Under the pieces are notes generated by a model. It made no database searches. It had not been told where the DNA came from and saw only the letters and a list, made by a program, of their open reading frames with translations. Below are positions 11,961 to 21,920 of a stretch of DNA of 64,000 nucleotides, in pieces. A program made the translations under genes and the position numbers. Source of the stretch: Phytoseiulus persimilis (Eukaryota > Arthropoda > Arachnida > Mesostigmata > Phytoseiidae); the NCBI GenBank assembly GCA_037576195.1, contig CM075103.1, positions 11,904,001 through 11,968,000 of the forward strand. Direction: 5' to 3'. Every line of letters starts with the position of its first letter. The first letter of the stretch is position 1.

Positions 11961-13854
11961 CGAGCTCAATGTAAATAAACAGAGCGCTCCAATCTGGATC
12001 AATGAATACCCATACCTCTTCGGGACTTCGATTCTCGAGGTTCCGTCACTGAATGGGCATTGTTTCCAGAAGGAGCATCGGCATCGTATTATGTTTTGGG
12101 GCATGCGGGAAACCCCTGATTCGACGGGCACTCTGATCTTGATTACGGCGGAACGCTGTTCGGTGGACCACTTTTCCAGCAGAGTTTGTGAGAGGAACCC
12201 CACCAGAAAACCAAGTCCACGACAGCGTTGGCGACGCCAAAGAGGAGGCGAAAGCTTTCTGTTACCGTCGACTCGACTTTTCTTCCGAATTTATACAGGA
12301 CTCACATTTGAAAGGAGAACTCTAACCAGTGACTTGAAAGGAGTCTGAAATACAAGCAGGCATGTTATATCGGCCGGGGACCGGCCTTGAAGAGCATGTA
12401 CTTAACGGTCGATCTCCTCCTTTGCTTGGGTCTCCCTGACCTTCTGCGAATGGGAGACGATGATCGACGTTCCGTTGGGGAGGAGCTTCAACTATCGAGG
12501 CCCACGCCCAACGAACACTCCTGGCTACCCGCTTAGAGCCTGCGAAATGGAACGTTGGAAGAAGATGCTTGAAAACCGGCTTATACAACAGGTCAGAGCC
12601 ACAGTGCGCAAACCTGCGATCGCGACCGGACGGAAACGAACCAAACGTGGAGAGCCAACAACTGACGTGAAGGCTACCAGGGAGGATCGCATCTCAGGTG
12701 CATCGGTGGTGGCTTCTGGAGCTATCAGAGTCGACACATGCGACGTGTGACTGAAAAGCAACGACGGTCGGAGGATTTCGATTGGCAAGGGTTTGGACCC
12801 CACTTGCGAAAAAAAGAACCGAAGCTCAGGGTTACGCTGATTCCATCGCGAACGGCGGCGGCTCAATCCTCGGCTACGAAACAGCTGACGGTAGCGGAGG
12901 CTCCGTTCAAGTCATTCGACTCTGTCTGAGGCTCAGGGAAATCTATAGTCTTCTGTTTGGAGTCAATTCCGCCAACATCGTCCGAGGCAGAACCTCACTC
13001 GAGTTCGTGTATCAATTGATCCCATACAACTGCAGTCTTCCTTGCGTCATCGTTGATGGTTATCGACTTTCTCTTAAAGAGTTGCAGCGATGAATATTCC
13101 CGACTCCGTGCTGCTCATGGCCCCACTGAGCTCAATTCTGGGCCCATGAGACCGGCCCAACACCTTCCCTGATCACATTACTGTCAGAAACTGCCACGGC
13201 TTCCTAGAAATCACTCCCTGTTTCTGACAGACTCCTGTTTTCTCCAATCACTTTCCTGTCCCCACTCTTCCGAGGCGTCTGATACGCGACAGGCCTGCCC
13301 GCGTTCACTCGGATGAAAACACCGATGCTTCAAAACTTCGACTGGCTGAAAGCTGTGACGGAGGTACGTTGTTGTAACCGTCTTCGCTGTGAGTCAAGCA
13401 GGCTTGGAGGAAATTGGTCGCATAATCGATGGAAGCTCATCACAGTGAGATACGGCTGCTCGAGGAAAGCTTCTCCTGTAATTAGAGATCAGGGATCGAA
13501 CCGATTCGTGGAGGAGCCAACTCCACCGATCACGGCCTACAGTCAGCGTGATTTCGCAGTGACCATGAGTTTGACTGAACCGTGGCACGTTGGGAAGTTA
13601 CAGTATATCTCCAACACATCGGGAAAACATGAGGCTCGATCCGATCAGTCGAGGAAACGAGTTCTCAGATGACGAGGGCAGTCTGGCAATGGGAGAACTA
13701 CCAACGTGATCTCGTCACGTGTGATCCTGGCGGCATTGTGACTCACCGTAAGCTCCCGAGTATGGCAGTGTTGGAAGAAGTTATAATCATGATCGAGAAT
13801 ATGATTATGATCCCCAGGTCCTTTGTTCATGATTATGAGAATAATCAGAAAGAG
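11961..13854. other. Intergenic, no recognisable gene
   Basis: No domain-bearing ORF. A short plus segment near 12080-12140 vaguely resembles a Tc1-type transposase (see rejected items). An 11-bp inverted pair (CTGTCAGAAAC and GTTTCTGACAG) flanks about 30 bp near 13181-13232. Confidence 0.35.
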
Positions 13855-14262
13855 TTCGTTGAGAAGGTCAGATTCATTATTCTAATCTCGCCGCCGACAT
13901 TGGCTTCTCTGGAGAACCAAGATTTCGGTGGTGGTCCACAGGTGATTGGGGTTTTCGAGGTCGCTGAGCACGATACAGGTGTTAGTTTCACTCGATCCTG
14001 GAGCCGTCGATTCGTTGAGAAGGCTGGATTCATTATTGTCATCTCGTCGTCATCTGACTTACTGGAAAACCAAGATTCTGGGGGCGGTTCCCACGGGATC
14101 GGGGGGCTTTTGGGATTGGTGATCACGATGCTGGCCTTGGTTTTTTTGCGATCCATCCGTCCTGATACAAAAATCGTTCACACACGACGAGTTGAAACGA
14201 TAATGACGAAGAACTGGGATCACGTGCACACGTGGGAACCATCCCCAAAATCCTGTCTTCGA
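13855..14262. repeat. 156-bp tandem duplication plus inverted partial unit
   Basis: Unit 1 (13855-14010) and unit 2 (from 14011) both start TTCGTTGAGAAGG. Because 156 is a multiple of three, the plus ORF 13669-14319 stays open and repeats FVEK..FII..IS..LENQD.GGG; the minus strand is also open and repeats PP.SWFS..IMN..FSTN. A third, shorter and inverted copy lies at about 14220-14262 (matching the CCAAGATTCTGGGG part). This is more likely part of a mobile or satellite sequence than a gene. Confidence 0.65.
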
Positions 14263-14499
14263 ATAAAATCCCAGGATAACGGACTTGATTGCGGCGAAAC
14301 CCCAAGGGCTTCAAGATAAAAATCAGATTCACGACAGTGAATATGATCTTGTCCATTCTGTGATATTATTATGATTTCAACATGATTGAACTTACTATCA
14401 TATCACAGATACGCCAGTGGTGAGGAAGCCCTTTTGACATGGGGTACGTCTTATCAGACGCAGACTATGAGTCAGGGTAACGGAAGTTTGCTGTCCGGA

Positions 14500-15440
14500 T
14501 ATGACGTCAAATTCGGGCTGTGGCGAGTGTTCTGAGCGAATTTGAGATAGTTACGAAAGGAAATGCGAGGAAAACAAACCCAGAAAACGGGTAGGGCCTT
14601 CAAAAATGGGTAGATTCGATCGCTTGCCATATTTCGAGGGAACGAGATTGCTTTGATGGGCTGCCTGGCGAATAGCCGGGTTCCTTTCGCGCATCGAATG
14701 CGAGCCACACTAGTCCGACCCGATGGCATTTCCCGTTCTCCCGGCAACTTTTAGGAGGACCTCGATAAGAAAGTGGGTCATTTCTAAAACCATCCCCTGG
14801 CCGCGATTCTCATCATACCACGGAAAAAACCGGATTGACCGCCTCGAACACCTCTGTCGATCAATTTTGATTTTGGGAGGAAATCCAAAGATTGACATTT
14901 TTAGTATCCAAAATTGCCATCCAAAGTTCTTGATTTTGGAAGAGAATCCAAAAATTGACAGAGTTATGGCCAAAACGAAATCGGGCTCGGAAATTCCCGA
15001 CTAATAAATGCCAGCCTGTAAGATTTTGGCCACGATTCACGGCTCCTGGAAACTGTCGTTAGCTAAGGTTCTATCGTGGTCTCCTTGAAGTCTCTCAATC
15101 CCCTCTCCCGCAGATAAAGATCAAAGATACGCTGAACACCTGGGAGGCCAAACAAGCTGAGGCTCCATTTTGGTTCGACGACACTTCCGTGAAGACGCGG
15201 GTTACAAACCATGCTGGAGACTACATACTCCCCAACCTGACGCTTCATTTTGGTCGTTCCCGCACTTCACGTGATGCCCATGACACCGTACGGCGCTTCG
15301 AGTACCCGCCGGTACCTTTCAAGCCAAAGCTGCATTTTGGTTGGATGAACTTTCCAAGGACGCGCGAGTTACACACCGTGCGCTGTGCGAGATACTTTTT
15401 GGCCTAGAGCCTCATGCTGATCGGACGGGTTTTCCGTAAA
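14500..15440 (+). repeat. Dispersed ~0.9-kb repeat, copy A (+)
   Basis: This stretch matches the inverted sequence at 26330-27130 over most of its length at roughly 75-80% by eye, and shorter parts match 21757-21912 and 27305-27490. One segment (about 14720-15003) ends ATGGCCAAAAC followed by TCGGGCTCGG and ATTCCCGACTAA. The right part (15058-15410) has internal degenerate repeats of CTGA.GCT.CATTTTGG. Copies A and B share a readable frame (TWEAKQAEAPFWFDD here, TWEAIQAEASFWSDD there) starting after a TCTCCCGCAG motif at 15110. I do not recognise the encoded text. It could be a non-autonomous element or a captured exon. Confidence 0.75.
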
Positions 15441-15540
15441 CATGAAGGTTGTGAGTTGTCCCGGAATACATCACCATCGAACTTCTGCTCCACATGAAGC
15501 AGTTCTCGAGGAAAACGGAGAGAACAACTCAAAGCTCCAC

Positions 15541-15680
15541 GATACTCCTGGAAGTACCTAGGCATCGCAAAGAACCGCAAATTTTCGGAACCGCGGTTCT
15601 CGGTTCTCTGAGAACTGCAAGTAAGAACCGCGGTACCAGAACCGCATACAAGGAACCGCGAAAAACCGCGACCAACGGCC
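15541..15680 (-). repeat. AACCGCGG palindrome cluster, left copy
   Basis: Repeated GAACCGCGGTTC-like words in about 140 bp. Its reverse complement, including the flanking GCGATGCCTA, matches 16531-16620, so the two clusters are inverted copies bracketing about 0.9 kb. Confidence 0.65.
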
Positions 15681-15754
15681 GAAATGATAAGGGCTCGCTC
15701 AGAATATGTCGCTCGATCCGTCGATGATGAGTCACGAGTAGGCAGTGGACTGTT

Positions 15755-15830
15755 TTCGTTCAATCCATGCTGTGTCCTCAAATGTTTGCTCAAAGCGCTC
15801 GTCGATCTTCTGTTTTTCATTCCTGAGTTT
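15755..15830 (-). mobile_element. Possible BED-type zinc-finger remnant (hAT-like)
   Basis: The minus strand reads MKNRRSTSALSKHLRTQHGL. STSALxKHLRxQH is the second half of a BED finger, found at the N-terminus of many hAT transposases. The preceding Cys-x2-Cys half is not visible, and the frame runs into the AACCGCGG cluster. It is probably a decayed transposon. Confidence 0.4.
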
Positions 15831-16530
15831 CGAGATACGAAAACAATTACTTAATGGGTTTGGGACTCCGAACGCAAATGCAGCTACGGTCAGAGCTATA
15901 TTCTTTGTTTCCCCCAGCTGCTGGGAGCCAGTTATCTGGAGCATCCTATCGTGCGAAAAAACGTGCGAGATGTCTCGAACATTCTAGCTCCATTTAAATT
16001 CCCACGCTCGAACAGACTGTGCATTGGGCTTGTAAGCAACATTTCAAAAACCATTTCCAGACCCAACTTTTTGGGTGCACCACTTTAGCAAAGCCACTCA
16101 TCGTTGCGTCCCGTAGAGTAGGAAATATTCCTCGTGATAGAAAACGGGATTCTCTCGGACAGAACCGGATCACAAGAGCGAGCTCAGAGAGATATTTTTG
16201 ACGGTTCGTGCAACGATCCGTACCATGCGACTTGCGCAGCGCGACGGTGCGACGTGAGACGAAGCAGAGAGCATGGTGATTTTAAAAATTTGGCGCTCTC
16301 GTTCCTTCGAGGCATGGCCTTGGTGTGCAATGGAATAGCATCGCCATCGTGGCAAGCTCCTCAGGGAGTGGGTGTCTGCCTGGCGGTGGCTTCAAATGAT
16401 ACTTCTGAAATTTCACTGAAATTTCGGCTCCCATTCTACCATTCAAACTGAGGTCTGCCAAGGCAGTGCATGGTGAAGGTCTCGGCTCGCTGATAAGGGC
16501 GCTAGATAAAAGCTTCTTCCGCGCGGCTTC

Positions 16531-16620
16531 TCGCGGTTCTGGAATCGCAGAATCTTGCGGTTCCGGAACCGCTGCGATGCCTACCTGGAAGGCGTAGTTC
16601 CCTGCGGTTCTGTCCTGGCA
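16531..16620 (+). repeat. AACCGCGG palindrome cluster, right copy (inverted)
   Basis: Repeats TGCGGTTC and GGAACCGC words and GCGATGCCTA in the orientation opposite to 15541-15680. Confidence 0.6.
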
Positions 16621-16805
16621 TCCGTCGAGTCTTTCAAAGACTCGTCTCCCGCGAATAAAGAGCTTTGCACGCAGGGAGCTTCCAATACCTAAACTTCATC
16701 AAGGTTGGACGACGTTTTGGGATGGGACGGGTTACGGAGAGTCCATGGACACATCGCCGACGGAATGGTTCCAACCACATAATTTGGAACCCGGAATAAT
16801 GCCTG

Positions 16806-17510
16806 TCACGTATCGTACGTCTGAGACTTCACGGCCTTGGATCGTAACGGTCTCCTATTTTTTTTTATGAAGATCGCGATGTTCTTGGCACTATCGGAGC
16901 CGGAAACGGAGTCCATGCTGCACTTGATCATATTATTCAAACCCTCGTATCCATGGAGATCCATTGGGCTATACGCCTTCTGTACAGGGTCAGTGAGAAG
17001 CTTCTGTTCCTGGAGGAAGAGTTTGTCACGGGACCGTCTATAGCAGTGGTTCTCAAACTCCACTGACCCATCGACCCCCTGGGCGACTTCGTTGAAGTTT
17101 ATGGACTGCCGTCCCCAAAGGGGTCGACCGTCGACCCTTGATTCACCTACGTGGACGCCAAGAAGCATGGTCAAATCCACCCCGGCATCACCTTTGTAAA
17201 CCGCAAATCGGCCATGGACCCCCTGGGGGTCGACCGTCGACCCCCAGGGGTCGATATCGACCGCTTTGAGAACCACTGGTCTATAGGTTAGCTGTGGTCC
17301 ACCGTGAACGACAGAGACGGTCGAAACTGAAGTGTTTGAACCGTCTATGTGTGAGTTCCGAGAAAGAGAGAATGACTGATGCGGAACGGAGCAGAATATC
17401 GTGACGGTGAGGAATTGAAGGACGACGAGCGACATTATAAGGGGATAACCGTAAGCGTAGAGTCTGGGGGATAATAAGGAGCGGCTTCGTTCTTCCTCAA
17501 CTTCCTCCAA
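16806..17510 (-). CDS. Hypothetical ORF carrying an in-frame MITE
   Basis: An open frame of 234 codons. The N-terminal part has an acidic start (MEEVEEERS) and one hydrophobic segment (PLIMSLVVLQFLTVTIF). The middle 81 codons (243 bp) are exactly a 235-bp hAT MITE plus its 8-bp target duplication. Removing them would leave about 153 codons still in frame. The C-terminal part is Lys/Arg-rich (KKNRRPLRSK). I recognise no family, see no clear promoter or poly(A) signal, and cannot exclude a chance ORF. Confidence 0.25.
   Translation of the reverse strand: MEEVEEERSRSLLSPRLYAYGYPLIMSLVVLQFLTVTIFCSVPHQSFSLSRNSHIDGSNTSVSTVSVVHGGPQLTYRPVVLKAVDIDPWGSTVDPQGVHGRFAVYKGDAGVDLTMLLGVHVGESRVDGRPLWGRQSINFNEVAQGVDGSVEFENHCYRRSRDKLFLQEQKLLTDPVQKAYSPMDLHGYEGLNNMIKCSMDSVSGSDSAKNIAIFIKKNRRPLRSKAVKSQTYDT
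17044..17278. mobile_element. hAT MITE (235 bp) with 8-bp TSD
   Basis: Terminal inverted repeats CAGTGGTTCTCAAA and TTTGAGAACCACTG are classic hAT ends. The flanks are the identical 8-bp GTCTATAG (17036-17043 and 17279-17286), a perfect target-site duplication that suggests recent insertion. The interior has palindromic GGTCGACCGTCGACC words and no transposase ORF, so it is non-autonomous. Confidence 0.93.
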
Positions 17511-17976
17511 CCGCCACTACCCAAGCTCAACAATGGTCTCATGTGAGATTATGATAACCTTCTCATCGAGAACCCAAGATACAGAAAGTAGACGGGTAGG
17601 TACCTCTGAAGGTTTTCTGCTCAGAAGAAAGCTGCTGAGGTGGCCTATCTTGATGTAGAGCTGCGAAATCACATTGGGTTAACAGCTCAGCTCCCGAGGA
17701 CTTGCAGAATTCGCACGCAGAAATCAGCATCTCTTGTATCGCCAGGTTTATTTGTGGATCATGATCCGGAGAAAGTGGAAAGGAACCTATGGCGCCGCTC
17801 TTCGAGGGGCTGAATCTGATGGACCTCTCGTTGTGAAACCTTCATGATATCCCGATGAGACTTCAAATATCCTTGATAAAGTTTGCCGTGAATACCAGTT
17901 GGCGCGCATATGACAATCCGGAAATCTTGAAGAATTCGTTTAGGGGCGGTACCGTATTCCGAAGATGATGCTCAGT
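17511..17976. other. Intergenic, nothing recognised
   Basis: No gene or clear repeat seen. Confidence 0.35.
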
Positions 17977-17984
17977 TGATAGAG

Positions 17985-18923
17985 CAGTGGTTCTCGAACC
18001 ATGGGGCCGGGCCTCACTGGTGGGGGTTGGGTAGCATTTCCTAGAACAACCCCGAGGGAACGTCAGTGATCTGATACTTATAGAAGTCCTGCTCTGCTGT
18101 GCAATTCTGCGTTCCAAATAAGGCACTAAAATCTCACGCTCTTCAACGGCTCCTGCGGTCTCACGACATTCCTTCATCACAAGAAGTTTAGTTCGGCTAC
18201 GGACGAATTTCAAGTATAAAGTTGTCGTGGTCATCCCCGCAGAGACATTCTGAATTGACGGGGACTTGCCTCGAGCCCGATTCCGCGAGCCCGAGTGAAG
18301 CTCCGCCCAGCGGACAGCGCGCCGTCCCAGTGAAGCTTCTGTGGGGGGCTATGTCGGTTCCGCTAGGAGTTCTCCGGTTACATCATCTTGGCCTAGTTCG
18401 AAGCATGAGTCGCTATCCTTCTCTCCGAACGAAAAAGCGTTCGTGGAGCATCTCTGTGACATCGCCCTCCTGAGTGAATGTGGATGAAGCACATCGGGGG
18501 AGGGACGAATTGTACTGATTGTTCGGATAGCAAATAATTTTGCATGAAGAATCAGTCATTGCCCCCCCCCCCCTCTCCCTCAAGGGGCAGTTTCCCTCAT
18601 CCGTTCACCGTGACTTGGAGAAGGAGTGTCTGATCATATTTCCGAAGCGTTGGGCAGAGAACAGCAGCAGGACAAGAGACGGCAGGGTCAACATTGTTCC
18701 GATGCCATATGTTAAATTCGTTCCCTTCAACAACCTGCTCTGTCCTGAGAGGAGCGCGTCCGTAGAAGCTTCACTGAGCCGGCGCGCTCTCCGCTGGGCG
18801 GAGCTTCATTCGGGCTCGCGGAATCGGGCTCGAGGGAGGTAACCGAATTGACGCCTGCTGGGGCCCGAGGATCTGGTTTGATGTCAACGAGGGGCCCAGG
18901 CCAGAAAAGTTTGGGGAACACTG
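17985..18923. mobile_element. Non-autonomous hAT-like element (939 bp)
   Basis: The left end CAGTGGTTCTCGAACC and right end GTTTGGGGAACACTG are imperfect inverted ends. The flanks TGATAGAG (17977-17984) and TGATAGAT (18924-18931) form an 8-bp target duplication with one mismatch. Inside, a ~105-bp inverted repeat (about 18239-18346 and 18752-18857, roughly 90% alike) contains GAAGCTCCGCCCAGCGG. The arms sit about 254 bp and 66 bp from the ends, so the left side has gained DNA. A run of 12 C is at 18562-18573. No transposase is encoded. Confidence 0.75.
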
Positions 18924-19321
18924 TGATAGATAGTTTGAAGCTACGTGCTGGAAGAACGGGGACAGTTTCTCCTGGATGTGTCGAAAAAATGGAGATTTTT
19001 TTTTATGCTCCCCGCGGGATGGAGTGTGGCTCCAAGCCTATTAAAATCGCCTCATGGCTCCAAATCATCCCCGAAAGAGCGGAGCCGACAACCACGGTTC
19101 TGGGAATCGGCGGATCTTTTCGATGTCAGAGCACCAGGAGGAGGAATAAATCTGTCTCACTAGCCATCATCAATGTCTCAGAACAAACTCTGAATCACGA
19201 GATGATCATGTCGCAGAGGGAGTCGCTCTCTCAAAACTAGAGAGGCATCGGATTCATTGTTCCGGCGAAGTTACAGTGATTGTCTGCGCCGTTTCGGCAT
19301 TTGACATTCCTTGTCACTGGC

Positions 19322-19359
19322 GCACAATAGATCCAAAACTTGCCGGGATTCCGCTTAAG
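19322..19359 (+). promoter_or_regulatory. Array promoter module, member 2
   Basis: GCACAATAG starts at 19322 and TTAAG at 19355, 52 bp before the ATG at 19407. Spacing between boxes is 33 bp, as in member 1. About 200 bp around it is homologous to 10500-10718. Confidence 0.6.
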
Positions 19360-19406
19360 GCACTGCATACTTCGGAGCAAACAAACGCAAACGCGATTTC
19401 CTAGAC

Positions 19407-19898
19407 ATGAAATTCCTCATTCTCCTTTTGGGTGTCGGGCTCGTCATGGCTCAGGGTAAGCGAGTGAGGTCGTCCACACGGGATATCTGAAAGCATGAGG
19501 GAGTGTGAAAGCAGATCAATGGTGGATGAATGACCCCAAGAACCCTGCAGGGGAAACCTCCACTGATGCGTCTACCACCGAGTCCTCCGGAGGGCAGGTC
19601 TGTGATGGCCGCGGCAAGCTCATCACTCGTATAGGTTGCACCGAAACTTGCCGGAGAGCCTTCAAGTTCGGAGAGTTCCCCATCTTCACTCATGTCCCTG
19701 TCGGAGCTCCTTGCAAGGTAAATCCGTAGTTCCTTAGGACCCAGATTCACAAGGTACATTCACGATCGGGAGATTCGACTCCTTCGTGACACTTCGGAAA
19801 AATTTCTCTCGCAGACGAGTCGAAGCTCCGAACAAGATGACGGAAAGTGCGAAGTTTCAACCACTTCTAGTCTCTTTGGGGCATGCAAAGCCAACTGA
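19407..19898 (+). CDS. Secreted six-cysteine protein, array member 2
   Basis: Exons 19407-19455, 19551-19717, 19815-19898; introns 95 and 97 bp; phases 1 and 0 as in the other members. The product is 99 residues: signal peptide MKFLILLLGVGLVMAQ, linker with ETSTDASTTESSGG, then CDGRGKLITRIGCTETC, VGAPC, DGKC and GACKAN. Cysteine spacing C-x11-C-x3-C-x20-C-x12-C-x11-C. The Ser/Thr-rich linker is a likely O-glycosylation site. It is closest to members 1 and 3 in the cysteine core. No function is assigned; secretion and a disulfide-rich fold are what the sequence supports. Confidence 0.87.
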
Positions 19899-19909
19899 GG
19901 GGCAGACGG

Positions 19910-19915
19910 AATAAA
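19910..19915 (+). terminator. Polyadenylation signal AATAAA of array member 2
   Basis: AATAAA 12 bp after the TGA, the same distance as in member 1. Confidence 0.7.
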
Positions 19916-20384
19916 GACGAACTCGGCCGCTAAATCGGGTCATGAATTGAAGTGCTCGGTGTGACACAGCTCGATCATCCTTTTGAGCCGCTCTTCCTTC
20001 GTAGCTGCGTCGGTCCGCTCAGTCCTGTCGACAGAGGAGTAAGTCGTCGAGAACTTGGAGTTAACTGGGTCCGGCGTGGTTGAGGGGGCCAAGGATCATC
20101 ACTTTGGGATCAGCGTTATTCGCGGAATACTGTTCCCAAGTCAGGGACTCTCGGGCCTTCTTGACAAGAATCGACAAATTCCGCACCGGCGTCCTCTCAA
20201 CGGCTCAGAGAAACACAGCAATACAGGGTAGTCGATTGAGGTCAGGAATTTCTTCCGCCACTTTTATTTCAGCTGTGATCCCGAGCTCGCTCAGTGTAAT
20301 GTGAACAATAGACAAAATAACTCTGGGTTTGTATTGGGTGCGTGCAAAGTTGACAAAACCAGAAAGATGACAAAATACTCAGCA
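19916..20384. other. Intergenic, nothing recognised
   Basis: No gene or repeat seen. Confidence 0.35.
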
Positions 20385-21140
20385 TACGCCAATTCCGATA
20401 TGATTCAACGAGCGGCCTGCCAACACAGACAGTCGAATATCGGAAAATCGCGATTGCCAAGCGGCCTCGGAACTTTCGATTTTTAGCCCTCTCAATTTTT
20501 GTTGAGTGAATAGGGAAAATATGGGTCTTCTCAAAGAATGCTTCATCTTCCCTAAAAAACGCGTTAATTTGAGATGCCGCATAGCCAACTTATAGCCGGG
20601 TTCAAAGCTCCGAAAACTTGTCATCTGATCCGATTTCTGGCTCTCTGCCCGAATTGTGAGTCGGAATCACAAACTTCAGTTTCGCTGGCTGAGCCCTCCC
20701 ACGACTGGCACCGTCGCGATTTTCCCTGGAAACACTTGGAAAGCCTGGAATCGGATCATATAACATGTTTTTGAAACCTTGAACTCGGGTATGAGATGTG
20801 CTATGCAGCATCTCAAATCGTTTCGTTTCTTGGGGGAGATAGAGCATTTTTTGAGGGGGGCCCATATTTTTTCCATTCACTGAACAAAAATCGAGAGGGC
20901 CAATAATAATTGAAACTTCCGAGGCCGAATCTCCGCTTGGCATCCGCCAAATCGCTAATTTTTTTTTGGTTGGAACTGCTTAATTCTCGACGAATTTCAT
21001 TATTCCGAAAAGAGAACAGGGGGTCATATTCTCAGTTCCGCTGGAATCCAAGAATCGCGATATTTCTATTTTCGAACATTCCAGTGAAATCGTCGGTGTT
21101 GGCAGGCCGTCTGTTGCATCACAACGAAATCGGTAGCGCG
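20385..21140. repeat. Long inverted repeat (foldback structure)
   Basis: The left arm (about 20385-20640) and right arm (about 20750-21140) are inverted copies around a ~110-bp centre. Shared words include CGGCCTGCCAACAC with ATCGCGATT, GCCAAGCGG, CCTCGGAA, CCCTCTC with ATTTTTGTT, and GAGATGC with GCATAGC. Divergence is roughly 20-25% by eye. The right arm carries about 100 bp absent from the left. No ORF or TSD was found. It could be a foldback/MITE element or a hairpin RNA source. Confidence 0.8.
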
Positions 21141-21175
21141 AAATTCAGTCAGCTAAAAGCTGACTAAATTTCGCG
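21137..21175. repeat. 18-bp stem, 3-nt loop hairpin
   Basis: CGCGAAATTCAGTCAGCT, AAA, then AGCTGACTAAATTTCGCG: a stem with one mismatch in 18, abutting the outer edge of the long inverted repeat. Confidence 0.9.
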
Positions 21176-21756
21176 TGTTTTGAGGACTTTATCATCTTCC
21201 TGCGACTTCTGGGAGCGGCGTTATGAGCTCTCAAAGTTCAGCGCTCAGAACTTTGGCACGCGCCCAATAGTATTACACACCACGGCTTATTTAGCGTGAA
21301 CCGCAGAGCTGCTGTTTTGTCCATGTTGACATGAGTCCTGATTTTTCTTCCAATCTCGAGGGGGCGATCCCTGGAGCAATTCATTGAAATTTTCTCGGGG
21401 TCCCTCGATGGCTCCCAAGCTTGCAGTTCTCCGCCTCCTCGGTACTAATTGAGGTTCCGTTGAGACCATTCCAATGTGGGCAGAGAGTGCGGGATTTCTA
21501 ACCGAAACTATGTGATCTCCAGCACGAGATTAATAGCTTCCAATTGTTCGAGCGGGAACCTCGTTGTTTGATCAGCGATGTTGTGTTGCAGCAGCTAAGA
21601 TTCGTGTTCCCGATAGCTTCGGGATTCAAGTGTTCCCTACTCATGAATTTGTCTTCATTTTGTCCCATGTGAAAGCTTGTACCGTAAATTCGTGACCCTT
21701 TTGAAAAACCGTTGAGGATCTCCGATCGGATGAATATTGACGTTTCCACGATGACT
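21176..21756. other. Intergenic, nothing recognised
   Basis: No gene seen; probably more decayed repeat DNA. Confidence 0.3.
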
Positions 21757-21912
21757 TTTAGGGAGACCTCGAGAAAAAATAGGTCGTTCTCGGACCTAAA
21801 TCTTGATCATATCCATTTTTTCGCACCGTTCGAGAAATAATTAACTGAGAAAGTTATGGCCAAAACAAGATCGGGCTCGAAAATTCCCGACTAAAACTGA
21901 CCAGCCTGTACT
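21757..21912 (+). repeat. Dispersed repeat, fragment C (+)
   Basis: Matches the interior of the 14.5-15.4 kb repeat: AGGGAGACCTCGAGAA at the left, and GTTATGGCCAAAAC followed by ATCGGGCTCG and ATTCCCGACTAA at the right. It ends immediately before the LINE relic. Confidence 0.7.
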
Positions 21913-21920
21913 TGCGGTCA

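Noticed and set aside
12050-12200. Tc1/mariner-like text (IMFWGMRETPDSTGTL)
   Set aside because: Only one weak block resembles the VMVWG motif; no catalytic aspartates or TIRs found.
13480-13510. tRNA B-box-like word GGTTCGATCCCT on the minus strand
   Set aside because: No A box at the right distance and no cloverleaf.
21137-21200. Helitron 3' end (hairpin)
   Set aside because: No CTRR terminus follows the hairpin.
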